This document shows positions 9,592-21,074 of a stretch of DNA of 64,000 nt, piece after piece. The stretch comes from Plenodomus lindquistii. Lineage: Eukaryota > Ascomycota > Dothideomycetes > Pleosporales > Leptosphaeriaceae. Numbering within the stretch: position 1 is the stretch's first letter; every line of letters starts with the position of its first letter. The notes under the pieces are model-generated. The model was not told the DNA's origin, searched no databases, and saw only the letters and a program-made list of their open reading frames with translations. A program made the position numbers and the translations under genes. The stretch covers positions 496,001-560,000 of the forward strand of contig JANUWI010000012.1 of assembly GCA_025504975.1 (NCBI GenBank), read 5' to 3'.

Positions 9592-12500
9592 ATGTTCTCC
9601 GATCCCGCCTCGTCGCTGTACTGGCCGCCAGACGTCGCTCGCTACCACATGGAGGCGCTGCTGTTTTCCTCGTCGGGCTGGCTGCGCACTGCCTGCATCG
9701 TCTCGGCTCTCTTCTGGTGCGCGCATGCAGTCATGCACTGTCGGCGTTGGAGCCTGCACTGCTAACACATCCTTGCCAGGGTCGCCTTCCGCGCATACCA
9801 AGTCCTCTCGCAGCCCGTCGAGAAGCTGGTCCAGGTGCTCGGCCTCGAAGTCCCCGTCGCCCCCCTCGTCTCGCTCGCTGGAATAAAGGCAGACGGCGTG
9901 CTGCTCCACTGGAAGCCCCCAGACCAGCGCGCCTCGGTCCTCAAGTACGTGATCCGCATCAACGGCATCGACATTGGCGACATCTCCCCCCAAGAGACCT
10001 CGGTCACTATCGAGAACCTACAACCCGACCATCACTACACCATTCGTATCGTCACACTCAACTCGTCAAACTTCCAAGCACCCAGCGTGCCCATACGGCT
10101 CCGAACGCTTCACGCCGAGACTGAGCAGTACTACAACCCAACACCACAGAGAGACCACCACGCCGCCACCGAAGATGCAGACTTTACGCCCACGCCCATC
10201 ATCCGCCCCAACAAGAGCCTGGCCGACGTCGCCCCGCCTTTTGTCGCGCCCGTCATGACTCGCGAGCACAGCAACAGCACCGCGCGTAGGAGGCCAGACA
10301 TGGGGCGGCGAAACTCCCCGGCTTCGCAGACTCTGGAACAAGCACGCTCGGCCCAGGAAGCCGTCGAGGGTACAGACTCCATCAGACAGTTGACAGAAAA
10401 GCTGGACGGCCTCCGACGTGAACTCGACGACATGGAGAGGCAGATCCAGGACGAAGACCAGGAGTTTGTCACCCAGAAAGCTATATTGGCCGACAAGCGC
10501 GATGAGAAGAAGGCCGCCTTGAAAGAGAAAGAGGATGCCAGCCGCGATCTCAGGAAAGAAGTCGCTACCCTGGAGCGCCAAAATGCTGCTGCCCAAGCAA
10601 AACGTGTTCAGCAAGAAAAGGTCCTGCGCCAGAAGGAAGCAGAGCGCAAGAAGCTCAAGGATGATGTTGCCAAATGGACCCGAGAAGCTGTTGAATTACG
10701 CCAAGCTGCGGAAGATATCAAGAAAGAGCAGGCAGAATACGAATCCACCTCCAAAGAACGCGTCCAGGTCGCCAAGAACAAGTACGAGGAGGAGCTGCAA
10801 GCAAATAAGTGCATAGAAGAGGCAATTCGGGAAAAGGGCATCCTGATCAAATCCCTCGAGGAAGAGCGACAGCGACTAGAAGAAGGCCAAGAGGGGGGAG
10901 AAGCGCTAGATGGCACCGACAATGCTGAGAGAGAAGAGGATAACCGCTGGAAGATGACCTTGGGCTTGCTACAGCAGCAATATGCCCAAGCATGGCATCT
11001 CTTCACCGAAGCCGAAAGAGTGAACCAGGAAGCTTCCATCCAGCTTCAATACATGCAACAACGCCGCATGAGCCAGCCTCAGCTCTTCTCTCAACCGCCT
11101 GTACCAGAGATTGGCCCTGTCAGACACAACAGTCAGCGAACACGACCTCTCAGCATGCGCGAAGGTCTCCTCTCGGCAGCTACAGGAGGTTTTGTTCACA
11201 CTTCGTCTGCGCCTTTCAACAGCATTGCAACCACCGCGCCGCCACCATACGCCACCACGACACCGTACTTCAACCCAGTCAACGGCATGGCCTTGGCTCC
11301 CTCTCGAACTAAGAATTTGTCCTTCTCTCAAGCTGATCTTGAAAGCCTGACAGGCGGAGCTCCCATGAGCCCCACTGCAGGTTCTCTGCTACCCGCCGAC
11401 CTATTTGGTGACGAGTTTGGCCAAACCGAAGACGAAGACGAACCCGAGTATGGACCGCTGCGAGCCCCATCACAAGATCCATCGCCACATCTGCGAAACG
11501 TACTCCCTGGTCTGGGAGCTCCTGGCACAATGGACCGCATGCAAGACCCCACCTCGCCCACCTCCCCCCACAGTCGGCCTCAAAGCGCCTTTGCCAGTCC
11601 ACGAGAAAGTGCCAACGATTTGCAATTCTTCCCAAATAACGACAACAACGTCGATAGCGACAAGCGGTCCATTCGATCGACATCTAGCAGTTTCATGAAC
11701 AATCCGCAAGCAAGTCGTTTTGGCGGCCTGTTTGGCCTCAATCGAGCGCGCGGCAAGACTTTCTCTGACGAAGGACCCGCTCTAGGTTCCTTGAAGCCTT
11801 CACAAAGCCAGTCGCTGCCTCGACAGGACTTCGGTCCGGATGGAACTGCGAGCGCCCGGCGAAGAGGTAGTCACTCCGAGGGTGCTTGGTACGACTCGTT
11901 TATCCGCACCAAGACCCAGCCTGTGGAGTCGCCCAACAGTTCCCAGCATGTGGCTACGCGCAAGCGTCCTTTCAACATGTTTGGTACCAAAGGCGACCCA
12001 TGGCTGACATCTGTGCTAGGCTTAGAGAGACCATCGTCGCCGCGTCAAGGCTCGACAAAATCTGGGGAAGGGATGGCACTCCCACGTCCGTCCACCGAGA
12101 GCCAGACTCACTTCGGATGGAACGCGAATGCTTTCGGTGCTAGGAGCAGTCCACTTGGAGTTGACTGGAGCATCAACAATACTAATACTACGTCGTGGTC
12201 CCGGATGCCCTCTCGTCGGCCGTCTATTCAGCATGGCTCATCTGCTCATCTGATCAACGAAGACATGATGCATGAAGACGTGTTGGACTTTCCTTCGAAC
12301 ACTCGCTCTCCTACTCAAGCACCTATCGGTACCCGCCCCCAGTCATCCGCTTCGCATATGCCTGGACAACCGTCATTATCCTCGCTACCACCAATTCCCC
12401 CGACGCCGCCGACACAGCTCAACCCTGCAGCAGCAAGCTTCAACATGTTCCAGCTCGGCAAGAAAAACGAGGAAGAGAAGAACGAAAAAGCCAGACGTGC

Positions 12501-13167
12501 TGCGGAAAAGGCCGCGGAGAAGGAGGCCAAGAAAGCCGAAAAAGCCGAGAAGAAGGAAGAAAAAGCCAAGCAAGCAAAAGCTGAAAAGGCAGAAAAGGCA
12601 GAAAAGGCAGCACGACGCGACAACAAGCAGACGGCGTCTGAAGCTGGAGACTCGCGCGACACAACCTCGCCCTACGATTCCCGCATGTCCCGCGACACAC
12701 CCTCCATCTCCACAGCCGACATGTCCGAAACCTCACCACGCGAGTCCCTCGAGCGCTCCGCCTCGCACACGGCCTCCGAAAACGCTGCCTCCATCGGCAA
12801 AGAATCCTTTATGCAAAAGCTCACCCGCAAAGGCAGCACGAACCAATTCCTCACCTTTAGCAAGAAAAACGTCCTCTTCTCTAAAAGCAGCAACAGCAGC
12901 AGCAAGGTCAGCGGCGGTGGTGACGTCCCCGGCACCCCCGATGCAACAGACGAAGACGGCGGGTTTTTGGGCCTCGGCCGCAGCACGGATTCTGTAGGGA
13001 ATAGCCCGAATATTGGGACGCCGAAGGATAAGTCGAGTGTGTTGAGTTGGGGCAGTATTAAGCGCATGGGGAAAAAGGATAAGACGCCTAGTTTGCATGA
13101 GAGTGTTACTAGTGAGGCGGCGGGGGAGGATGATGATGATGTGTTTACTGAGGGGGTGAAGGCGTAG
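9592..13167 (+). CDS. Membrane-anchored fibronectin type III / coiled-coil protein
   Basis: The protein has 1170 aa from exons 9592-9716 and 9780-13167. The 63-bp intron has a GCTAAC branch site. Seen: a likely N-terminal membrane anchor at about 29-48, a single fibronectin type III domain at about 68-152 (VLLHWKPP...YVIRINGIDIGD...HHYTIRIVTLNSS), and a long coiled coil at about 240-475 rich in Lys/Glu. A Ser/Pro-rich middle follows, then a Lys-Ala-Glu helix at about 935-990 and a Ser-rich, acidic end. The exon-exon join restores TGG inside the hydrophobic segment, which supports the model. Proteins of this layout occur across filamentous ascomycetes, but I know no assigned function; a scaffold at an internal membrane is inference. 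Only the last 70 codons turn G/T-rich. Confidence 0.8.
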
Positions 13168-13566
13168 GGTTTTTGTGTGTAGACTAGAGAAATGGAAGGG
13201 TTGATTACTTTGTGATTTATTACTTTTGTGCCTGATAAATGGTCTCGTGATGATGATAAGGATGATCAGATAATGTCTTTGAATGTGGTTGTATCAAAGC
13301 AGTAACCATCCTAAATATATATGTGTGGACATACCTTCAAACAGAGCAATCACCCCAATTTCCCCTCAGCCCAACTGAAAATGCCCATCAATCCTATTCA
13401 CCCCCAGGAATCCGCCTTCCCAAAAGCTTTGACTTCTAGATATACGCAAACAAGTTGGCGGGAAGGTGAGGTGAGGTGCAGAACCGTCAAGCATGACAAA
13501 CAATTATTATATCTTTGATCTCACACGAAAGATCCATCGAACATAAAGAATCAGGTAAACTATCAC
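13168..13566. other. Convergent intergenic spacer
   Basis: This 399-bp AT-rich stretch lies between two convergent stops and is expected to hold both 3' UTRs. Nothing else is seen. Confidence 0.5.
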
Positions 13567-15210
13567 TCAGTGTCCAACACCCCTACCACCACCCTGCACC
13601 AACCCCTCCATCTCCACCACCTCCTCCTCCTCAATCGTCGGCAGCGCAAGCCCCCTATACCCCGCACCCCTCTTCCCCCTCCCCACACGCTTCAAGCACC
13701 GATCCGTATGCAACAAGTGTCCCCTCTTCTGCCTCACAAACCCCGCGAAACACGCCGCGCTCACCCCGACAGCCCCCACACTAATAAACACCGGAATCCT
13801 AAAGTCCTGCGGGCGATACCACACCATTGTCGTCGCAAACGAGAGGAGCTCAAAGAGGTTTTGAAGGGACATTTCGATTGCGGAAAAGGAGCCGCGGGAC
13901 CAAGGGGGTGCATGTTCTTGGACTAGGAATTGGACGCTGAGATCGAAGCCCCAGAGGCCGAGGCGGGAGATGCAAACGCCGGCTACGAGGGCCGCGCCTG
14001 CGAGCTTGGCGGTTGAGTTTGCGTTGTATGGAAGCGAGAAGAAGACTACGGCTAGCGCGAGCGAGGCAACTTGTTCGTTGATGAACCAGAGACCGGAGCG
14101 GATGGCGCCGATGCGCGACATGAGGTAGGGTGCTGCACATGTTGCTGAGACTTCGAGGACTACGGAGGCGAGGCGCAGGAGGGAGATTGAGGTGCTGGTG
14201 TAGCCGAGGGTGAGGAGGTAGGTTGTCATTTGGCTGGAGAAGCTGAGGACGGTGAGGTAGAGGAGGGAGAGGGAGAAGGAGGCGAGGAAGGCGGGATTGC
14301 GGATGTAGGATAGATAGGGGTTTGGAGGTGGTGAGGTGTGGTGGTGCTGCTGTTGGTGTTGTTGTGCTGAGACGTTTGGATCCGAGGGGTGTGGTGTTTC
14401 AGTGTGGGTGAGGTGAAGTGTTTCGTCTTGTTTACTGCGCTGGAGGTCTGGAACTAGGTTGTAGACTTGTGCAATGGCGAGGTATTCGATTAGTACGCTC
14501 AGGGCGTTTTGCCCGAAGACGACCCAGATGGCGAGGCGGGTCGAGTAGCCGTCTAGTAGTCCGATGCCCACGGGGGCGATGAGCTTGCATACCAAGTCGA
14601 TTCTCCTCATTGTACTGTTCAGCTCTTGCCGGTCGATTCCCAGGCTCTCAGAAACAACAATGATCCAATCTCTTTCTACAGCTACCGTGTTTGCTACAAA
14701 TGCAAGCTTCTCGAAGCACGCTAAGATGACGCTAACAGCGAATAGCGTGTATGTTAGGAAGTCCTTGTCTTCGCCACGGTGCAGCATGAGTACCAGGATG
14801 GAGCAGGAAATTGCCACGCTGACCCTCTGCCATACAATGCTCTGTCGGACGACGTAGAGGCGGTCTTTGTTGTCGACTTGATTGCCTATCCATGACCCAA
14901 GGATGGCTGCAGCTGCAGAGCGAAACAGCGCATAACACGAGGCGAAGAAGAGCGTTCCAGGAAATATGGCAGCGAGGAAGATGACTGCGCCAAATTCAAA
15001 AGTTCGTGCATTCCATGTTGAAAGCGTGTGAGAGACGTAGAGCCTCCATACCAGATGTCTTGTTGATTTGGCCGAGGCTTGAAGGTCGGTGGGGTAGATG
15101 TTTAGTAGTGGTGGGGTCGCGCTGCTTATTGAGGAGCGCGGAGACGACGTCGTCATGGCTGAGGGTACGATGCAATTGCAGTCTTCATCACGGGAAGAAG
15201 AAGAAGACAC
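13567..15210 (-). CDS. Ferroportin-family (SLC40) transporter
   Basis: The protein has 547 aa in one exon. Family knowledge: SLC40/ferroportins are MFS-fold exporters of Fe2+ and related metals. Seen: a Ser-rich N-terminus; the family opening LYVSHTLSTWNARTFEFG at about 57-74; then about ten hydrophobic segments with a hydrophilic His/Gln-rich loop near 275-295 (AQQHQQQHHH) between the two halves. The second half has LGLWGFDLSVQFLVQE, a typical ferroportin motif. The His-rich loop could bind metal. Fungal members may act at the vacuole or plasma membrane; location and substrate are inferred. An alternative start is Met19. The last 60 codons are G-rich, unlike the C-rich region before them. 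Confidence 0.87.
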   Translation of the reverse strand: MSSSSSRDEDCNCIVPSAMTTSSPRSSISSATPPLLNIYPTDLQASAKSTRHLVWRLYVSHTLSTWNARTFEFGAVIFLAAIFPGTLFFASCYALFRSAAAAILGSWIGNQVDNKDRLYVVRQSIVWQRVSVAISCSILVLMLHRGEDKDFLTYTLFAVSVILACFEKLAFVANTVAVERDWIIVVSESLGIDRQELNSTMRRIDLVCKLIAPVGIGLLDGYSTRLAIWVVFGQNALSVLIEYLAIAQVYNLVPDLQRSKQDETLHLTHTETPHPSDPNVSAQQHQQQHHHTSPPPNPYLSYIRNPAFLASFSLSLLYLTVLSFSSQMTTYLLTLGYTSTSISLLRLASVVLEVSATCAAPYLMSRIGAIRSGLWFINEQVASLALAVVFFSLPYNANSTAKLAGAALVAGVCISRLGLWGFDLSVQFLVQEHAPPWSRGSFSAIEMSLQNLFELLSFATTMVWYRPQDFRIPVFISVGAVGVSAACFAGFVRQKRGHLLHTDRCLKRVGRGKRGAGYRGLALPTIEEEEVVEMEGLVQGGGRGVGH

Positions 15211-15762
15211 ATTATGGAGACGCTTGGTGCAGAAGTTAGAGCGTGATGGTCATGAGACGTGGAGCGCGGCACGCCCAGCTTTCCGACGAGTTGGTCCTTC
15301 ATCTGGACCCTGATCGCCGGCTTTAGCTTGTTTTGTTCCGGCTTGCGACTTGCACGTTCATTCACGATACAATGGCCAACGCGTGTTGTGCGCGTAATGG
15401 GTCATTTATTGTACCTTGTTTGGGGAAATGCGTTGATAGCGCTCTGCCAGCGAGACATGCCGCCACGCGTTGTGGTCTGCGTGGCTATTATTGATCCACA
15501 CTAACAACCGACTCTACCGACTCATGACAGCTCAGATATGCCACGGTTTTATACGAGTTGTACATTTGCAATTTCCAAGTGCCAGACCATGACCACTTGA
15601 GGTCCTGAATATTAGGCCCAATGTCTTCGCCCAATGTAGGAGGTATTCCGGATAATCGGCAAGCAATGAGGCGCGTAGCCAAGACCACGACTGGGAGCAA
15701 ACAAGCTCCTGCATATACAACGTGGACAGTCTAACAAGGACTTACGACGAAGCTCTAGTCGA
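15211..15762. promoter_or_regulatory. Divergent promoter, ferroportin and P-loop ATPase genes
   Basis: This 552-bp spacer lies between divergent starts. No gene is seen. Confidence 0.45.
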
Positions 15763-17394
15763 ATGCCACGGCCATTGAGAAATGTCGCGCGAGGTAATTG
15801 AGAGCTTCTCGATATGCGTCACCACTTCAAGGCTGACAATCTTACAGGATGGGTCCTCGTCCCACTCAGATCCACTCGTATACGACCTTCATCTCTCAGC
15901 GTGTACCAGCCATTGACTGGTCAAACCTTGCCATCGCAAAAGAGAGCCGACAATGATGACAACGAGAAGCAAGAGCGGAGCAAATTCGCACGTAGCGTAC
16001 TCGAGGGCAGCACGGTAGCCCTGATCTCGCTTTTCGGCCTGGGGCTGGGAGGGTACGCATACAGTCTGTTCTATAAGAGGACTGTGAGGAACAAGATCGA
16101 GAATGCTTTTGCGACGGGCTACAGCTCACAGGAGCGTGTGGCGCTGGGTCGAATCTCGTATGATACCAATCCCAACCAGCTGCAGGAACTCGTCGAGCGA
16201 GAGTACTGGGTCCCTAGGGCAGAGCAAGAGCAGATAAACGATATCGTCAGCGGTAAAACAAGAGGGCGGTACCACCTCATCATCGGTGAGAGAGGCACTG
16301 GCAAGCGCGCTCTCCTTTTGGAGGCCATGCGACATGTCAACGGCGATGCAATCGCTATGCTGGAGGCGCATAACGACCTCGAGGTATTTCGCACACGATT
16401 CGGCAAGGCTATCGACTACGAATTCCACGAGGACTATATCGGAGGTCTGTTCAGTATCAGAGGGCCTCGGGACAGCACGCCTTTGCTAGATATCGAAAGG
16501 GCGATGAACCAGATGGAGAAAGTGGCCTTGTCGATGCGAAAGAAGCGTGGTAAGCCATTGCTGTTGATCATCAACAACATCCATCTGTTCAAGGACGACG
16601 AGGCTGGAAAACATCTCCTGGAGATATTGCAACAACGTGCTGAGATCTGGTCCGGTAATGAGCTTGTGACAACAGTCTTCACGTCGGATGAGTACTGGAC
16701 ACTCGAACGACTGATACCGCATGCTACCAATATGCATGTCATAAATATCAGAGACGTACGGAAAGATATAGTGACTGCAGCGCTGAAGAAGTACCGAGCT
16801 CGGTACCATAACGAAGACGTGCCACAAAGCATACTTGACGAGGTCTTTGCCAAGGTCGGCGGACGTCTGATCTTTTTGAATCAAGTCGCCAAGTCGGCAG
16901 ACATGCTAGACACTTGTAAGCAAATCAACCGACGAGAAAAGTCATGGTTTCTTAACAATTGCTGGATCTTGGGCGACTCGATGGATGACGACGTCGAAGA
17001 ACAGCAGAAGTACTGCGCAGCAGCTATCATTCTGGCTCGGGCTCTCGTTCTGCGCGAGAAGGACGCGTCGGATCCTATGCAATTCACTCTTCCTGAAATT
17101 CCTCTACATGAAGCTCGCCAGATCATCACTCGCGCCGACTTCGTCCATCCTTTCGACCACATCAATGTCATCCATATTGATGCGAATGGCATGGTGCGCG
17201 CCGACTCTGTCCCCATGCAGAACGCTTTCCGCGAGATTGTTAACGAGCAAGGATTTGAGGAGCATCTGAAGGCTACTCTGAATAGGTTGGACGAGCTCGA
17301 GAGCTTGGCTAGGACGCGAGAAGTTGCATTTAGAGACGTGCCTGATAAGAGTGGAGGCATTGTTCCTGTGCAAACGTATTGTGCGAAGCTGTAG
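15763..17394 (+). CDS. Mitochondrial P-loop (AAA-like) ATPase
   Basis: The protein has 525 aa from exons 15763-15793 and 15848-17394. I prefer the spliced start: exon 1 encodes MPRPLRNVAR and joins to GWVLVPLRSTRIRPSS, giving an Arg-rich, acid-free mitochondrial presequence. The unspliced alternative (ATG 15814) lacks it. Seen: one hydrophobic segment at about 64-84, Walker A GERGTGKR at about 157-164, and a Walker B-like strand PLLLIINNIHLF in which Asn-Asn replaces the usual acidic residue. A helical C-terminal domain follows. It resembles fungal mitochondrial AAA/STAND-type proteins with a C-terminal winged helix; I know no experimental function. A matrix or inner-membrane location is inferred. 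Confidence 0.75.
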
Positions 17395-17693
17395 CGGCGT
17401 CAAGTGGAGAAGTCCGCGACGTTTGCGAGTTGTGAAGGCTCTTGCCTCGTGTCATGTCCTAGTGATGCGACTTCCCCTTGCCAAAATCCATGCGGAATGA
17501 GGCTCAATAAACAATGACGAGCGTGTGGGGTCTCCCCTGCCTCTGGCAATCTCCCTGGTCAGCTGTGCTAAGATCAACACCCAGCGAAGGACCATTGTAT
17601 ACACCAGCCCCATTACTTCATATTCGTAACACCTCACACTCGTACGATAGTCATTAAAACCATCGTTTGAGCATTTACTACTATACATTCGAG

Positions 17694-19133
17694 ATGGCGT
17701 TGCTTCAGATGCCAAACGAGATAATCGATAACATTTGCGCATTCTTGGGGGTCCGACAGCCCGAAGACCCCAAAGGACCTATTCATCCATTCCGTGATTT
17801 ACATCACCTGCGCCTCACTTGCAGTGTAAGTTGAGTAGAATCCCCACCTGCTTTCATGCGGAGTCTCTAGAGTCCTTCGGCTACTGACGATTTGAAGTCA
17901 CTTTATAGACGGACCAATCGACACACTAGCATGCGCTACGGCTCACAGCTCACAAACCTTCAAATCTGCCTTGACGACCGTGGTCTATGTCACCTTCTCA
18001 CGTTGTCAAAAAGCCGTTTCTTCCGCGACCGTATTCATTCGATTACATTTCACAGATTTGGCGTGTACAATCTTTACGGTCTGTACCAGAGAAGCGATCA
18101 ATACGACGTCACTGCCACATGGAGCGTCATCCAAGATCTGTTCGATCAGTACGTGGCTACAAGCGACATGGTGCATCTCTTGGCCAAGTGCTTTCGAAAC
18201 TTTCGCTGGGCAGCAATGCTGGATCAGCTGGACATCGACCTCGCGCCACTGGACGATGCCGGTCAATGTTATGCATCAGTGCTTACAGCATTGATGCTCG
18301 CGAGGTTTCCTCGAAAACTCCTTAACTTGCAATTGGGAACAGAGAGACTCCTACAGAACGGCTATGGAGCTGTGTCCCGTTCGCCATCTACATTCACGTC
18401 TCACATCAAGGGTCTTGTGATCAGGGAACCGGGGTCGCATGTGTACTGGCCTGCAGACTCATAGGATGACTACTTCATGTCTAACGTCCAATGCTCCATG
18501 TTCGGAGGTTGTCCTGGTACTCGAATTCCCGCACTACATGCGTTGCACAAGCTGATGGCCGCATTACGGAACATCAAGGTTCTTGTAATGTCCAGTTATC
18601 CGCTTATGGATGACCTACCTGCTTCACCTCTCGGAAGCGTCTGCGGAGATTTTCTAGCGCAACATCACGGCGTGATACCCTTTCACAATCTTACGACACT
18701 CAGACTTAGGGCGCTGTCTATCAGAGCCAATGACCTGGCGAAATTTATTGAAAGTGCCGCAACGAGCTTGAACCACGTCATGATCACAACGTTGAGACTC
18801 ACCCAGGGTTCCTGGCATCGCATTTTCGAGGCTCTGTTGAATGTGTCCTCGTTGCAGTATCTTGACTTGTCCGAACCTCTGTATCAACCTGCGGCGAAGA
18901 CTTGCTCTGAACCTCTTCCCGGGACGTTCCAATGGGCAACCGGCAATCGATCGTGGATCGCACTCATTGTACAGGGTCCGGAGGCGTTGACTTGGGCGCT
19001 CAAAACTCTGAACACGACTCTTCGTACTAAAGGCTGGCTGGCTGGTGGTGTTGCTCATGAAATCGAACTCCCATTGCCAATACGAGGGACCGTGGCAATT
19101 CCTGGGGGCATGATGTACATGCATTGGATGTGA
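17694..19133 (+). pseudogene. F-box protein gene with an in-frame stop
   Basis: Exon 1 (17694-17825) encodes an F-box start, MPNEIIDNICAFLG...HLRLTCS. A GTAAGT intron (17826-17897) joins it in phase to SLYRRTNRH, the usual end of an F-box. Reading continues to a TAG at 18462-18464 and then on in the same frame to 19133, with Leu-rich C-terminal sequence such as NLTTLRLRALSIRANDLAKFIE and SSLQYLDLSEPL. No GT...AG pair of plausible length around the TAG keeps the frame. F-box proteins are SCF ubiquitin-ligase adaptors; the target is unknown. Either the gene is inactivated by one nonsense change, the product ends after about 233 aa, or the base is a sequencing error. Confidence 0.7.
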
Positions 19134-19566
19134 GATTGTGTGCCGCACTGTGTCAGACGGAGTGTGGAGTTGTGAGTCAATACCAGGGGAGGGTTATGTC
19201 GCGAAAAGTCGATGGTCGTGACTTGGGTGACTTTGGTAGGCGACTATAGATTAACACCGTTCTCTGAGCTATGTTTTGATTCTGGTAATCAGATGAGATT
19301 ATTTTATCTCGTCGCACGTTGCGCCATTGTCTTCCCACATGACACATACTACATGCAAGCGTGATAACATTTTGATACGAAGAACGGTGGCGCGATTTCA
19401 CCGGGCGATTCATCCATGCAGCACTGTGAGAGAGCTTCAATAGCTAGATCTTCCTTTCAGTTCTATACTGACTATTGTAGTGTCAAGGGAAGTATGTTGT
19501 ATTCAAGACTAGCATGCTTCCCTGCCTTCACAAGAAGCGGAACGGGTAGTCAAACGAAGCTCATAG
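19134..19566. other. Spacer, nothing seen
   Basis: This 433-bp stretch lies between the F-box pseudogene and the stop of the GFA gene on the other strand. No coding or RNA signal is seen. Confidence 0.4.
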
Positions 19567-20056
19567 TCACTCATAACGCTGCTTCTGTACCGCTCCTTTG
19601 ACTTCCCCAACCCAGTCCAGTCTATGCTTAACATTCAACTCCGTTGTCGGAGGCACCTCCAACGGGCCCACATCGTCCAGCGTCCCAACCTGAATAATAT
19701 ACGGGCTATTTTCAAGGCTCGCTGGCTCACAGTAAATCGGACTCCCACACCCCGGGCAAAAGAAGACCGAAAACTCGAAGCCCTCGTCAGCGTGTCTGAC
19801 GCGTACAGTCTTCAAGCTCCCGCTTGAGAGCGAGAAAGTGCTTGCTGGAACTTCGAGATTGAGAGACGTGGTTGCGCCGGTGATTTTGCGACAAGCACGG
19901 CAGTGACATGTTGCTGTCTTTCAGGGAGGAAACCCGTTAGAATAAGGTTGTTTGCTGTTCTGGTTGATGGATTGTTGAACTTACTACCTGAGCTTCCTTG
20001 TCTGTTATGTTGAGATTGTACTTGACTTCTCCACAGAGGCAGCTTCCGGATAGCAT
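19567..20056 (-). CDS. GFA / CENP-V family protein (glutathione-dependent formaldehyde-activating fold)
   Basis: The protein has 139 aa from exons 20056-19988 and 19917-19567 (70-bp intron, phase 0). Seen: the family zinc ligands GSCLCGEVKY at about 4-13, CHCRACRK at about 27-34 and CPGCGSP further on, followed by the PIYCEPA, QVGTLDD and HRLDWVGEV features of fungal members. Family knowledge: these Mss4-like folds bind two zinc ions; the prototype accelerates S-hydroxymethylglutathione formation, but most fungal paralogues have no known substrate. Splicing is needed to bring in the first cysteine pair. The length is normal for the family. Confidence 0.88.
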
Positions 20057-21074
20057 ATTGTGTGGTTAGATAGGTTTGAACGATATGTCTTGAAATGTAG
20101 TCAAGAGTAATAAGATGCTGGTATATAACGGTAGTGACAGTGATGATTTGTGCGATTAGGGCTTCATTATCGAAGAGGAAAGGAACGTGATCGGCCGAGC
20201 ATTGATTAGTATTTTAGCCTATGTCAGCACATGGCCTCCCATCCATGACATGTCACACGCTATTCCGCACAGAGCATCAAACAGCGGAATGGATGCGCAT
20301 AAAGCATACACAGCACTATGGTACTGGGGGCAAGTTATCACCACCCAAGGATTTAGACAAGGGTTTTTGGCACTATTACGGGCGAACGAGCTCTACTTTT
20401 CTCACACCTTTACAAGTAAAAGAACATACAATCTCTAGGAGGAGAATATCCTAGGGTCAAGGGTACGCCTGGATTTATTTCCTGCAAAAGATTGCTGGGG
20501 TCTCTGATAGTTGGTGGAGTTAGAGGAATGACGTGTTTGACGGTTATAGTAGTGTTCTGCACTGATCCCGAGGCTAGCAAAGTGTGATAGATTTATCGTG
20601 TACCATAGTACACACATTGTTGGACAAGACTTGGCCCATATAAGTCTTTCAGACCCAGGAACACATCTTGTGCAATCACTACAATACCGTTGGCGGGAGG
20701 CGGAAGAAGCTTGAACTTTGTCGTCAGCGCTTTGCGTAACAATGAGCTACTTTACCTCGTAATCTTGAATCCCCGTGTCATCTCCTCGCTGCTTCACAGA
20801 CCAAGTGTTCAGGCGCTTTGCTTAAATCTACTGTGGAGTTATAGTGTGAGAGGTTATGATGAGGCAAGCAATGTGCCAAGGAACGCTGAGTCCGCTGCGC
20901 CACAATGCAAAGATCGCTGTAACGCTATTGGGCTGTAATTTGAATCTAGCTGTCATAGTCATATGTACCATTACTCATTTGACATCGTGTCCTGAAGTCT
21001 GCGAAGAGTACAGTTCAAAAAAAAAGTACGCGCTCTTGCATAGCACAACGTGATTGGAATCCAAAGAGAGCGAG
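20057..21074. other. Spacer upstream of the Zn2Cys6 gene
   Basis: This stretch of about 1 kb lies between divergent genes. A TATAAG box-like string is near 20639. A short open frame at 20187-20438 has no recognisable content. The promoters of the GFA and Zn2Cys6 genes are expected here. Confidence 0.4.

Noticed and set aside
10066..11039. Antisense frames inside the FN3/coiled-coil gene
   Set aside because: Shadows of the Lys/Glu-rich coiled-coil codons; the sense frame is clearly the gene.
15814..15850. Unspliced start of the P-loop ATPase at 15814
   Set aside because: It gives an N-terminus without presequence character, whereas a 54-bp intron with a good donor, branch and acceptor gives an ideal mitochondrial presequence.
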